A DNA stretch of 64,000 nt from Trifolium pratense (taxonomy: Eukaryota; Streptophyta; Magnoliopsida; Fabales; Fabaceae). The DNA lies in NCBI RefSeq assembly GCF_020283565.1, contig NC_060061.1, positions 310,001 to 374,000 on the forward strand. The letters are read 5' to 3'. Position numbers and translations under genes: made by a program. Shown here piece after piece: positions 10,488 to 23,164 of this stretch (within the stretch, counting starts at the first letter, position 1; the number at the start of each line of letters is the position of its first letter). The notes under the pieces are model-generated. The model saw nothing but the letters and a program-made list of their open reading frames with translations, was not told the DNA's origin and ran no database searches.

Positions 10488-11528
10488 GCATGAGTTGTTG
10501 GAGAAAAGCAAGCTTTACAAAATGTCAATGGAACTTTATGCAAAAAGTGCTCCAAAGAGGAGATGTAATTTGGACAATTCTTCAAACACTTGGATAATGC
10601 ACCAAAAGTCTGTGTAAAACATCAGTTTTTCTGAGATTAGAAGCAACATAGGCCTGTAAAGCAAGATTACAATGTTGGATTTGAGTTTGATCAAGAAACT
10701 TGTCATGAATATGGACCTATAAATCAGCTTCACCATGGTCACTTCTCCCCTTCGAAACTTGGTTCTAAAGAAAGATAAATTCATGATCTTGGTGTCATTG
10801 GAAAGCTGGAATCCTCCTCTACAACTTAGATGTTGATGACTTGTCCTGAATACATTGGTATCATATAGAAAACTGGCCACCAAAATTCAAACTTAAAGCT
10901 GTCTGACACTTAGAAAAAATTCTAAGTGTTTTTGACAGTTTTTACAATTTGACATCTCATGTTTCCTAGTTGTTATAAGCCATTCAGGAACTCTTCTGAA
11001 TCCAAACTATTCACCATGATATAGTATCATATGAAATATTAAAATGAAGCTCTTTTTTGCTCAAAATGGATGCTTGGATTGGAAGTTATAAGCTTGCAAG
11101 GTCATGCACTTGATAAGGTCAAAAACAACTTAGAAAAAATTTCTAAGTGTTATTTTCAACAATTTGGAGAATCAACTTTGGTCATCCACTTTAAGCATTG
11201 TAAAGATCCTTTTGACTTCAAATCTTTTTACCACATTTCAATATGCCATGATAGCTTTCCAAAGAGTCGTTGTTTGCAAATTTATGATACTTGAGGAAGA
11301 AGATATGATCTTGAAACGTTGGCTCCATGAACATGAAATTTTCTATACTTAGAAAAATTTCAAAACCCTAGTCTTTGATTTTTGGAACCTTTTCTTGACT
11401 TTCTTGATTCAAAACCATGTCTTACCAAAGAGGTAAGCACAACAAGATATCTTGTATTTTATTATTTTTTTATTAATGATGCATGAGAATATGAGGTGGG
11501 ATCTTAGGTCAAAAATTAGGGTATGACA
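10488..11528 (-). mobile_element. Ogre-like LTR fragment, U2
   Basis: The first ~1.04 kb of the minus-strand LTR (TGTCATACCC at 11528), cut at the array junction before its TATA box. It sits directly upstream, in sense orientation, of the U1 kinase remnant. Confidence 0.6.
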
Positions 11529-11758
11529 GTTTGCAAAGAGAGAGGAAGAATAACGAAAACAGTTGTTGGGGGTGGTGGTGGTTTGTTGAGAAAAGAAATT
11601 AAGAGATGAGAGATGAGAAGGGCTTTGTGTTGGTGGTGGTTTGTTTGTTTGTTTGTTGATTGTTAAGGGAGAGAGAACGAAAATGAAGTGATGAGAGGAG
11701 GTGGGATTTTTTTTTACGCAAGTAGGTGAGATATGAGGGAGAGTAAAAGACTTGTATG

Positions 11759-12261
11759 CTATGAAGCACGGACTCCGACACCGACACCGCGACACGACAC
11801 AGACACGAACACGGACACTGCGACACCGTTAATGTAAAAAATATAGGACACCGACAGCACTACATATTTATAAAACATATAAATTGAGAATCAAAATATA
11901 TACATGTAAATTTAATTTGAGCAAGTTACTTTTTTAAAAAAGTTTAAAAACAAGATACGATTGTATTTTACCTTTATTTATCCATCTACGATCGAAAAAA
12001 CTAAAAATATCGTAATTAAAATGTAATGTCTTCAATCCCTCATTGATCAATATTGTTGTTTCTATACATATTTTTGGGACACTTGTCCGACACGTGTCAT
12101 ACAAGTGTCTTACATGTGTTGGACACCTATCAAAGGAGTGTCAAACTAAAGGAAAAATTAAATTTTTTCCGACACAGATATGAGTTATCCGACACGTGTC
12201 GGACACCGACACGTGTCGGACACCGCGGCACGCCTAATCATAGAGGTGTCGGTGCTTCCTA
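11759..12261. mobile_element. MITE with 9-bp TSD, U2 (503 bp, reference copy)
   Basis: Full-length copy with TSD ACTTGTATG at 11750-11758 and 12262-12270. It carries three CACGTG cores inside GACACGTGTC palindromes (12091-12096, 12193-12198, 12210-12215), 1.5-1.7 kb upstream of the LEA2 start codon. Confidence 0.85.
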
Positions 12262-12616
12262 ACTTGTATGTGTTATTAATTAGTGGGTTAAAACTTAAAA
12301 GTGCAGTAAATTATATCAAAAATAAAAAATAAAAATTGCAGCATATTTATGGCGGTTTAGGCCACCTCAAAATGTCACATTTCTTGCAGAAACATTTACT
12401 AGCGGCTTTAGCCGCCACAACATAAAAGTTATTATTTTTTTTTAAGGGTAAATGATCATTTACCCCCCTCTGCAAAATAAGCAAATTTCGTTTACGTCCT
12501 TATGTAGATTTTTTTTCTGTTTACCCCCTGTAAAAAATAGATTCCCTCGTTTTGCCCCCTGGGTGTACAGCAAGACACTGACTATGCAAATTTGCTGATG
12601 TGGCTTGTACACGTGG
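12083..12616. promoter_or_regulatory. Cluster of four G-box (CACGTG) motifs upstream of LEA2, U2
   Basis: CACGTG occurs at 12091, 12193, 12210 and 12610. The first three are in the MITE and the last is in the adjacent spacer as GTACACGTGG. G-boxes/ABREs are bound by bZIP and bHLH factors in plants. Whether these act on the LEA2 gene 1.1-1.7 kb away is inference. The cluster recurs in the other LEA2-bearing units, with small changes. Confidence 0.4.
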
Positions 12617-12896
12617 AAAAGATTATTTATATTTATTTTTTTAATTCCACGTCAGATAATATTTTTTTCAACAAAAAATTTAATTTTTTTTCCTACAAAA
12701 TTAAAAAAACGATTTTTTTTCCAAAATACAAAATCCTACAAAAGAAATTTAAATTATTTTTCGTACAAAATAAAAAAAACAAATTTTCTTTTTTTTTCAA
12801 AAATAAAAAAATCCTACGAATCAAATTTTTTTCCTACAAAATTTTAATAAAATTTCCTACAAATACATTTTTTTCCGTACAAAATTATTATATTTT

Positions 12897-13403
12897 TCCT
12901 AAAATTAAAAAACAAATTTTCTTATTTTGCTCCCAAATAAAGTTTATTTCCAAAATAAAGCTTTTAAAGATTTATTTTCAAATCTTTTTGAATTAAAAAA
13001 AAAAAATAGAATCTTCGCCGGAATCGTTTGCTTACACCGTCGTGATTGTATTCGTCGTCGTCTTCTCCTTCGTTGTTGTCTTATGCTTCTTTCTATTTTT
13101 CTAGTTCTAGGGCAAATGGTTTTGGTAGAAGAGAAAAACATGAATCAAACTTATTTTTCTATTTTTTTTTAATTCAAAGAGATTAACAAAAAAAAAATAA
13201 AGTTTTGTTTTTAAAAAATAAAGATTATGTTTTTTTTTAATTCAAAAAAATTTGAAAATAAATCTTTCAAATTTTTATTTTGGAAATAAACTTTATTTCG
13301 GAGTAAATTTTTATTTTTGGAGCAAAATAAGAAAATTATTTTATTTTTTCTTTGGAAATTTTTCAAATTTTTTTTAAAAAAATTTAGGAATAAAATTTTG
13401 GGG
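12897..13403. repeat. AT-rich inverted repeat, U2
   Basis: Same fold-back structure as in U1, with arms about 12928-12998 and 13240-13345. It lies within 0.9 kb of the LEA2 start because U2 has no further insertion. Confidence 0.6.
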
Positions 13404-13754
13404 AAAAAAAATAAGAAAGTTGAATTATCAACTTGATCGTTTCAAATTATGCACACAAGATATTTAGTAGAATTGTTCATAATAATATACTTAAATAAAT
13501 TTAGAATATTAGTATATATTTATGTTCAAAATAATATACTCCGTATTATTAGAATTTATAATTTTTTTTGAATACTTTTAAGATTCATTAGCTTTTTATT
13601 GATTTATTTTTTGGATATGATTTATAAATTTGTTTTTGTTTTAACTCTATTTATAGAGCAATGAGTAAACTTTTAGAAGTAAACTTTTCCGCATAAAATA
13701 TTTTCTATATAATTCTGCAATTACATACCACAAAACAACTCATAATCATTTGCA

Positions 13755-14460
13755 ATGGATGAAGAAGTTACAGGTATTTCTAATAACATACTATAATGTT
13801 TGTTCTTGATTATTTTTTTGTGTCTGTTCTTATGAAAAGTTGCATTGATTAATAATAATTATAATAATAATAATAATAGTATTTTTCATTAATGCAATTG
13901 TTTTTTTTTGTCTAGTATCAAGCGATAGTCGTAAGGGCTTGCTAATAATCATTGGTGGTTTGCTCTTGGCTTCTGCCGTCATCGTCGCGATCTTGGCATG
14001 TGTTATCGTCCGTGAAAATCCTAGCCTCCCAACATTTGGAGTTAAATCAGCTACCTTGAATCCTACAATAATATCTTCTAGACTCATTTTTGAATTGGAC
14101 ATTGTATTCAATGTTTCGAATAACAACAACTGGCATAAGGCTTTTTACAACACTGTTTCTATTAACCTGATTAATAGCAACATGAGTAACCGAACCACTC
14201 TTGCCTCTACCTCATTGGAACCTTTTCAAACAAAAGATAGTGACACTGCATACAAAGAAGCTCAACTCAACAACATTGATGTTCCTATTTCTAATGGAAC
14301 AACGGTTGACTTTGAGATTGGGTTGTCCAGTATTGTCAAGTTGAAGAGTTTATTAAAAAGTAAGCATAAATCTTTGAATGTTGTTTGTAGGCCTCTTAGC
14401 ATGTCTTATAATCCAGCATCAGAAAATTGGGTTTTAGTGCATGGTTTAACATGCGAGTGA
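13755..14460 (+). CDS. LEA2/NHL protein, U2
   Basis: Exons 13755-13773 and 13916-14460; 187 residues; all splice sites and the stop are intact. This copy has I59, I64, D116, G142, K158 and S170, a variant set shared with U3 and U4. The membrane segment and all four N-glycosylation sequons are unchanged. The kinase remnant converges on it from the right. Confidence 0.85.
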
Positions 14461-15412
14461 TTGATGAATTAATAGGAGGGAGTACTTGGCTACTATGACT
14501 TATTAATTAGTATTATTTTTTTATTGTTTTCAATTTTAGAATATTCCATTAGTTATTATTGAAATTAGTTATCATTACTATTTGGTGTAACTAATTGAAT
14601 TTAATTTTGATTTGATTTATTGAAATTAGTTATAATTTTTTCTGCTTTTTTTTGTTGAATAGTTGATTTATATTTTTTATATTTGAACATTTCTCAATAT
14701 TAATTATATTTCTTTCGTCTTACTTTTTTAACTAATTATATTTCTTTCTTACTATCCAAAATTCGTGAGTGTTAAAATATTGTGTGTGTGTGTGTGTTTT
14801 TTTTTTTACTGAAGTGCACATTTGACTTTTTGAGAAAATAAGATATGAAGATCATTATGATTTAATTCAATTGTTTAATTTCAATACAAGCGTTAAAAAT
14901 AAAACTCACAATGTGTGTTTGATTTGCTTAAAAACATTGGACTGAACCACTTTTGTTATACCCTGTTTAATTTGGAACTAGTTATGAGACCGACATATTT
15001 GATAGGAAGGGACAGAACAAAAACAAGATTTTTTGTCTCTCACTGAAGCACAGGACAACTTTTTGTCCACAGTACAACTATAAAAATACGAAATACTAAT
15101 TTTATTTTCGAATATAAAAATATTATCGCCTTATATCTTTGCCCTGTATTATCTTGTTCTGTACTGTTCTGTCAAATCCTTAATGTTTTACGAATCAAAC
15201 GCACCACATTGATTTTTAAAAATAATCATTATCATTAGGATTTGAGGAACTTCATATTAAAACACGATTATTCAATTTAAAACACTATGCAACACATATA
15301 CTTCATCGAAATTTGACACTTTGAAAAACAAAAACAAAAAACTCTACAACCTAGAGAAACTTAATTCGTGACTCGACATCAAGAAAAAAAAATGCAACAA
15401 CCGTGAATTGAA

Positions 15413-16240
15413 CTAACTACTTGTTGATTCTTGATTATCATTTTCGCGGCTAATTTTCTGAAGCACTTCTACCACATGACTCATGGTAGGTCTCTTGTCT
15501 TTCTCTTCTTCAACACATTGTAAAGCCACTTCAGCCAAAGTTTCAACTTCATTTTCATCACAACCTTCTTCAATGTTGGGATCCATAATTTCTTTAACCC
15601 ATGAAATACTTTCATTTCTTTTCTCTCTCAACCACATAACCAAACCTAGCTTCTCTTGTCCATTTCCCACATCAACATCTTGTGTTGCACTCTTTCCAGT
15701 TATCATTTCCAACACAACTATTCCGTAGCTATAAACATCAACTTTAGATGTTATAGAATGATTTAAAATCCACTCAGGTGCCGTGTAACCTCTTGTTCCT
15801 CGTATCTTTGAAAAACTAGAGAATTTAGGATCATTCCTATTTCTCGATTTCGACAAACCAAAATCTGCAACCTTTGGTTGATAGTTAGAATCCAAAAGTA
15901 TGTTATGCGGTTTTACATCGCAATGCAAAATCCACTCCAAACACTCCTCGTGAATATAGGCCAAATCTTTCGCGGTACCTAAAGCTATTTCAAACCTTTT
16001 TCCCCAATCCAATCTACTAGACTTTATATGTTCCGCTAAAGAACCATTTTCCAAGTACTCATACACAAGCATTTGATGTTTTCGCTCTACACAATAACCA
16101 TACAACTCAATCAAGTTCATGTGGTTAAGTCTTCCAATGCTACTAACTTCGGCGAGAAACTCCTCTTCACCTTGATTAGCTTCCTTGACTCTCTTCACCG
16201 CTATAATTCGTTGATCCAACAATACACCCTCGTATACAAT
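15413..16240 (-). pseudogene. 5'-truncated S-domain receptor kinase, U2
   Basis: Uninterrupted kinase-domain remnant from IVYEG to the stop. It reads GYTAPEW instead of GYMAPEW in the activation segment, and AKDLAYIH instead of AKGLAYIH. It is cut at CAAT 16237-16240 and fused to the U3 LTR fragment. Confidence 0.88.
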
Positions 16241-17281
16241 GCATGAGTTGTTGGAGAAAAGCAAGCTTTACAAAATGTCAATGGAACTTTATGCAAAAAG
16301 TGCTCCAAAGAGGAGATGTAATTTGGACAATTCCTCAAACACTTGGATAATGCACCAAAAGTCGGTGTAAAACATCAGTTTTTCTGAGATTAGAAGCAAC
16401 ATAGGCCTGTAAAGCAAGATTACAATGTTGGATTTGAGTTTGATCAAGAAACTTGTCATGAATATGGACCTATAAATCAGCTTCACCATGGTCACTTCTC
16501 CCCTTCGAAACTTGGTTCTCAAGAAAGATAAATTCATGATCTTGGTGTCATTGGAAATCTGGTATCCTCCTCTACAACTTAGATGTTGATGACGTGTCCT
16601 GAATACATTGGTATCATATAGAAAACTGGCCACCAAAATTCAAACTTAAAGCTGTCTGACACTTATTAAAAATTCTAAGTGTTTTTGACAGTTTTTACAA
16701 TTTGACATCTCATGTTTCCTAGTTGTTATAAGCCATTCAGGAACTCTTCTGAATCCAAACTCTTCACCATGATATAGTATCATATGAAATATTAAAATGA
16801 AGCTCTTTTTTGCTCAAAATGGATGCTTGGATTGGAAGTTATAAGCTTGCAAGGTCATGCACTTGATAAGGTCAAAAACAACTTAGAAAAAATTTCTAAG
16901 TGTTATTTTCAACAATTTGGAGAATCAACTTTGGTCATCCACTTTAAGCATTGTAAAGATCCTTTTGACTTCAAATCTTTTTACCACATTTCAATATGCC
17001 ATGATAGCTTTCCAAAGAGTCGTTGTTTGCAAATTTATGATACTTGAGGAAGAAGATATGATCTTGAAACGTTGGCTCCATGAACATGAAATTTTCTATA
17101 CTTAGAAAAATTTCAAAACCCTAGTCTTTGATTTTTGGAACCTTTTCTTGACTTTCTTGATTCAAAACCATGTCTTACCAAAGAGGTAAGCACAACAAGA
17201 TATCTTGTATTTTATTATTTTTTTATTAATGATGCATGAGAATATGAGGTGGGATCTTAGGTCAAAAATTAGGGTATGACA
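16241..17281 (-). mobile_element. Ogre-like LTR fragment, U3
   Basis: Minus-strand LTR start at 17281. Near-identical to the U2 copy with scattered substitutions (for example CACTTATTAAAAATTC near 16660). Confidence 0.6.
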
Positions 17282-17506
17282 GTTTGCAAAGAGAGAGGAA
17301 GAATAACGAAAACAGTTGTTGGGGGTGGTGGTGGTTTGTTGAGAAAAGAAATTAAGAGATGAGAAGGGCTTTGTGTTGGTGGTGGTTTGTTTGTTTGTTT
17401 GTTGATTGTTAAGGGAGAGAGAAAACGAAAATGAAGTGATGAGAGGAGGTGGGATTTTTTTTTACGCAAGTAGGTGAGATATGAGGGAGAGTAAAAGACT
17501 TGTATG

Positions 17507-18009
17507 CTATGAAGCACGGACTCCGACACCGACACCGCGACACGACACAGACACGAACACGGACACTGCGACACCGTTAATGTAAAAAATATAGGACACC
17601 GACAGCACTACATATTTATAAAACATATAAATTGAGAATCAAAATATATACATGTAAATTTAATTTGAGCAAGTTACTTTTTTAAAAAAGTTTTAAAACA
17701 AGATACGATTGTATTTTACCTTTATATATCCATTTACGATCGAAAAAACTAAAAATATCGTAATTAAAATATAATGTCTTCAATCCCTCATTGATCAATA
17801 TTGTTGTTTCTCTACATATTTTTGGGACACTTGTCCGACACGTGTCATACAAGTGTCTTACATGTGTTGGACACCTATCAAAGGAGTGTCAAACTAAAGG
17901 AAAAATTAAATTTTTTCCGACACAGATATGAGTTATCCGACACGTGTCGGACACCGACACGTGTCGGACACCGCGGCACGCCTAATCATAGAGGTGTCGG
18001 TGCTTCCTA
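17507..18009. mobile_element. MITE with 9-bp TSD, U3
   Basis: 503 bp, TSD ACTTGTATG at 17498-17506 and 18010-18018. Full length, uninterrupted. Confidence 0.85.
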
Positions 18010-18650
18010 ACTTGTATGTGTTATTAATTAGTGGGTTAAAACTTAAAAGTGCAGTAAATTATGTCAAAAATAAAAAATAAAAATTGCAGCATATTTATGG
18101 CGGTTTAGGCCACCACAAAATGTCACATTTCTTGCAGAAACATTTACTAGCGGCTTTAGCCGCCACAACATAAAAGTTATTATTTTTTTTTTAAGGGTAA
18201 ATGATCATTTACCCCCCTCTGCAAAGTAAGCAAATTTCGTTTACGTCCTTATGTAGATTTTTTTTCTGTTTACCCCCTGTAAAAAATAGATTCCCTCGTT
18301 TTGCCCCCTGGGTGTACAGCAGGACACTGACTATGCAAATTTGCTGATGTGACTTGTACACGTGAAAAAGATTATTTATATTTATTTATTTTTTTAATTC
18401 CACGTCAGATAATATTTTTTTCAACAAAAATTTTAATTTTTTTTCCTACAAAATTAAAAAAACGATTTTTTTTCCAAAATAAAAAATCCTACAAAAGAAA
18501 TTTAAATTATTTTTCGTACAAAATAAAAAAAACAAATTTTCTTTTTTTTTTCAAAAATAAAAAAATCCTACGAATCAAATTTTTTTCCTACAAAATTTTA
18601 ATAAAATTTCCTACAAATACATTTTTTTCCGTACAAAATTATTATATTTT

Positions 18651-19138
18651 TCCTAAAATTAAAAAACAAATTTTCTTATTTTGCTCCCAAATAAAGTTTA
18701 TTTCCAAAATAAAGCTTTTAAAGATTTATTTTCAAATCTTTTTGAATTAAAAAAAAAAAATAGAATCTTCGCCGGAATCGTTTGCTTACACCGTCGTGAT
18801 TGTATTCGTCGTCGTCTTCTCCTTCGTTGTTGTCTTATGCTTCTTTCTATTTTTCTAGTTCTAGGGCAAATGGTTTTGGTCGAAGAGAAAAACATGAATC
18901 AAACTTATTTTTCTATTTTTTTTTTAATTCAAAGAGATTAACAAAAAAAAAATAAAGATTATGTTTTTTTTTTAATTCAAAAAAATTTGAAAATAAATCT
19001 TTCAAATTTTTATTTTGGAAATAAACTTTATTTCGGAGTAAATTTTTATTTTCGGAGCAAAATAAGAAAATTATTTTATTTTTTCTTTGGAAATTTTTCA
19101 AATTTTTTTTAAAAAAATTTAGGAATAAAATTTTGGGG
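18651..19138. repeat. AT-rich inverted repeat, U3
   Basis: Same fold-back structure. A short segment between the arms (near 18955) is missing compared with U2. Confidence 0.6.
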
Positions 19139-19489
19139 AAAAAAAATAAGAAAGTTGAATTATCAACTTGATCGTTTCAAATTATGCACACAAGATATTT
19201 AGTAGAATTGTTCATAATAATATACTTAAATAAATTTAGAATATTAGTATATATTTATGTTCAAAATAATATACTCCGTATTATTAGAATTTATAATTTT
19301 TTTTGAATATTTTTAAGATTCATTAGCTTTTTATTGATTTATTTTTTGGATATGATTTATAAATTTGTTTTTGTTTTAACTCTATTTATAGAGCAATGAG
19401 TAAACTTTTAGAAGTAAACTTTTCCGCATAAAATATTTTCTATATAATTCTGCAATTACATACCACAAAACAACTCATAATCATTTGCA

Positions 19490-20199
19490 ATGGATGAAGA
19501 AGTTACAGGTATTTCTAATAACATACTATAATGTTTGTTCTTGATTATTTTTTTGTGTCTGTTCTTATGAAAAGTTGCATTGATTAATAATAATTATAAT
19601 AATAATAATAATAATAATATTTTTCATTAATGCAATTGTTTTTTTTTTGTCTAGTATCAAGCGATAGTCGTAAGGGCTTGCTAATAATCATTGGTGGTTT
19701 GCTCTTGGCTTCTGCCGTCATCGTCGCGATCTTGGCATGTGTTATCGTCCGTGAAAATCCTAGCCTCCCAACATTTGGAGTTAAATCAGCTACCTTGAAT
19801 CCTACAATAATATCTTCTAGACTCATTTTTGAATTGGACATGGTATTCAATGTTTCGAATAACAACAACTGGCATAAGGCTTTTTACAACACTGTTTCTA
19901 TTAACCTGATTAATAGCAACATGAGTAACCGAACCACTCTTGCCTCTACCTCATTGGAACCTTTTCAAACAAAAGATAGTGACACTGCATACAAAGAAGC
20001 TCAACTCAACAACATTGATGTTCCTATTTCTAATGGAACAACGGTTGACTTTGAGATTGGGTTGTCCAGTATTGTCAAGTTGAAGAGTTTATTAAAAAGT
20101 AAGCATAAATCTTTGAATGTTGTTTGTAGGCCTCTTAGCATGTCTTATAATCCAGCATCAGAAAATTGGGTTTTAGTGCATGGTTTAACATGTGAGTGA
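19490..20199 (+). CDS. LEA2/NHL protein, U3
   Basis: Exons 19490-19508 and 19655-20199; 187 residues, intact. It differs from U2 by Met at residue 69 (LDMVF). Intron microsatellite is of the interrupted AATTATAAT type. Confidence 0.85.
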
Positions 20200-21118
20200 T
20201 TGATGAGTTAATAGGAGGGAGTATTTGGCTACTATGACTTATTAATTAGTATTATTTTTTTATTGTTTTCAATTTTAGAATATTCCATTAGTTATTATTG
20301 AAATTAGTTATCATTACTATTTGGTGTAACTAATTGAATTTAATTTTGATTTGATTTATTGAAATTAGTTATAATTTTTTCTGCTTTTTTTTGTTGAATA
20401 GTTGATTTATATTTTTTATATTTGAACATTTCTCAATATTAATTATATTTCTTTCGTCTTACTTTTTTAACTAATTATATTTCTTTCTTACTATCCAAAA
20501 TTCGTGAGTGTTAAAATATTGTGTGTGTGTGTGTGTTTTTTTTTTTTACTGAAGTGCACATTTGACTTTTTGAGAAAATAAGATATGAAGATCATTATGA
20601 TTTAATTCAATTGTTTAATTTCAATACAAGCGTTAAAAATAAAACTCGACCACTTTTGTTGTACCCTGTTTAATTTGGAACTAGTTATGAGACCGACAAA
20701 TTAGATAGGAAGGGACAGAACAAAAACAAGATTTTTTGTCTCTCACTGAAGCACATGACAACTTTTTGTCCACAGTACAACTATAAAAAATACGAAATAC
20801 TAATTTTATTTTCGAATATAAAAATATTATCGCCTTGTATCTTTGCCCTGTATTATCTTGTTCTGTACTGTTCTGTCAAATCCTTACTGTTTTACGAATC
20901 AAACGCACCACATTGATTTTTAAAAATAATCATTATCATTAGGATTTGAGGAACTTCATATTAAAACACGATTATTCAATTTAAAACACTATGCAACACA
21001 TATACTTCATCGAAATTTGACACTTTGAAAAACAAAAACAAAAAACTCTACAACCTAGAGAAACTTTATTCGAGACACGACATCAAGAAGAAAAAAAATG
21101 CAACAACCGTGAATTGAA

Positions 21119-21898
21119 CTAACTACTTGTTGATTCTTGATTATCATTTTTGCGGCTAATTTTCTGAAGCACTTCTACCACATGACTCATGGTAGGTCTC
21201 TTGTCTTTCTCTTCTTCAACACATTGTAAAGCCACTTCAGCCAAAGTTTCAACTTCATTTTCATCACAACCTTCTTCAATGTTGGGATCCATAATTTCTT
21301 TAACCCATGAAATACTTTCATTTCTTTTCTCTCTCAACCACATAACCAAACCTAGCTTCTCTTGTCCATTTCCCACATCAACATCTTTTGTTGCACTCTT
21401 TCCAGTTATCATTTCCAACACAACTATTCAGTAGCTATAAACATCAACTTTAGATGTTATAGAATGATTCAAAATCCACTCAGGTGCCATGTAACCTCTT
21501 GTTCCTCGTATCTTTGAAAAACTAGAGAATTTAGGTTGATAGTTAGAATCCAAAAGTATGTTATGCGGTTTTACATCGCAATGCAAAATCCACTCCAAAC
21601 ACTCCTCGTGAATATAGGCCAAACCTTTCGCGGTACCTAAAGCTATTTCAAACCTTTTTCCCCAATCCAATCTACTAGACTTTATATGTTCCGCTAAAGA
21701 ACCCTTTTCCAAGTACTCATACACAAGCATTTGATGTTTTCGCTCTACACAATAACCATACAACTCAATCAAGTTCTTGTGGTTAAGTCTTCCAATGCTA
21801 CTAACTTCGGCGAGAAACTCCTCTTCACCTTGATTAGCTTCCTTGACTCTCTTCACCGCTATAATTCGTTGATCCAACAATATACCCTCGTATACAAT
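21119..21898 (-). pseudogene. Damaged, 5'-truncated receptor kinase, U3
   Basis: Besides the common loss of the 5' part, this copy has two defects. A GGA→TGA change (minus strand, near 21428) makes a stop in SYGIVVLE. A 48-bp in-frame deletion near 21536 removes the ADFGLSK activation-segment start (QPK now joins FSSF). The metal-binding Asp is therefore gone. Both lesions are shared with U4 and U5, so they predate the local amplification. It also reads HKNLIEL and EKGSL. Not a catalytic kinase. Confidence 0.92.
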
Positions 21899-22940
21899 GC
21901 ATGAGTTGTTGGAGAAAAGCAAGCTTTACAAAATGTCAATGGAACTTTATGCAAAAAGTGCTCCAGAAAGGACATGTAATTTGGACAATTCTTCAAACAC
22001 TTGGATAATGCACCAAAAGTCTGTGTAAAACATCAGTTTTTCTGAGATTAGAAGCAACATAGGCCTGTAAAGCAAGATTACAATGTTGGATTTGAGTTTG
22101 ATCAAGAAACTTGTCATGAATATGGACCTATAAATCAGCTTCACCATGGTCACTTCTCCCCTTCGAAACTTGGTTCTCAAGAAAGATAAATTCATGCTCT
22201 TGGTGTCATTGGAAAGATGGAATCCTCCTCTACAACTTAGATGTTGATGACTTGTCCTGAATACATTGGTATCATATAGAAAACTGGCCACCAAAATTCA
22301 AACTTAAAGCTGTCTGACACTTAGAAAAAATTCTAAGTGTTTTTGACAGTTTTTACAATTTGACATCTCATGTTTCCTAGTTGTTATAAGCCATTCATGA
22401 ACTCTTCTGAATCCAAACTCTTCACCATGATATAGTATCATATGAAATATTAAAATGAAGCTCTTTTTTGCTCAAAATGGATGCTTGGATTGGAAGTTAT
22501 AAGCTTGCAAAGTCATGCACTTGATAAGGTCAAAAACAACTTAGAAAAAATTTCTAAGTGTTATTTTCAACAATTTGGAGAATCAACTTTGGTCATCCAC
22601 TTTAAGCATTGTAAAGATCCTTTTGACTTCAAATCTTTTTACCACATTTCAATATGCCATGATAGCTTTCTAAAGAGTCGTTGTTTGCAAATTTATGATA
22701 CTTGAGGAAGAAGATATGATCTTGAAACGTTGGCTCCATGAACATGAAATTTTCTATACTTAGAAAAATTTCAAAACCCTAGTCTTTGATTTTTGGAACC
22801 TTTTCTTGACTTTCTTGATTCAAAACCATATCTTACCAAAGAGGTAAGCACAACAAGATATCTTGTATTTTATTATTTTTTTTATTAATGATGCATGAGA
22901 ATATGAGGTGGGATCTTAGGTCAAAAATTAGGGTATGACA
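21899..22940 (-). mobile_element. Ogre-like LTR fragment, U4
   Basis: Minus-strand LTR start at 22940; cut at the array junction on its left. Confidence 0.6.
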
Positions 22941-23164
22941 GTTTGCAGAGAGAGGAAGAATACCGAAAACAGTTGTTGGGGGTGGTGGTGGTTTGTTGAG
23001 AAAAGAAATGAAGAGATGAGAAGGGCTTTGTGTTGGTGGTGGTTTGTTTGTTTGTTTGTTGATTGTTAAGGGAGAGAGAACGAAAATGAAGTGATGAGAG
23101 GAGGTGGGATTTTTTTTTTTTACGCAAGTAGGTGAGATATGAGGGAGAGTAAAAGACTTGTATG

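Larger units (their letters stand above)
10488..16240. repeat. Tandem array unit U2 (5,753 bp)
   Basis: A complete standard unit without the fold-back element or solo LTR, and the clearest reference copy: LTR fragment, MITE, AT-rich inverted repeat, LEA2, spacer, kinase remnant. Both edges are the CAAT junction. Confidence 0.93.
16241..21898. repeat. Tandem array unit U3 (5,658 bp)
   Basis: The left part is like U2 (no solo LTR, same LEA2 variant). The right part carries the damaged kinase allele shared with U4 and U5. This mosaic indicates a crossover between LEA2 and the kinase. Confidence 0.92.

Noticed and set aside
12592..13172. Frames rich in Phe, Lys, Ile and Asn upstream of LEA2
   Set aside because: Translation of A/T homopolymers in the AT-rich inverted repeat; no domain, and frames differ between units.
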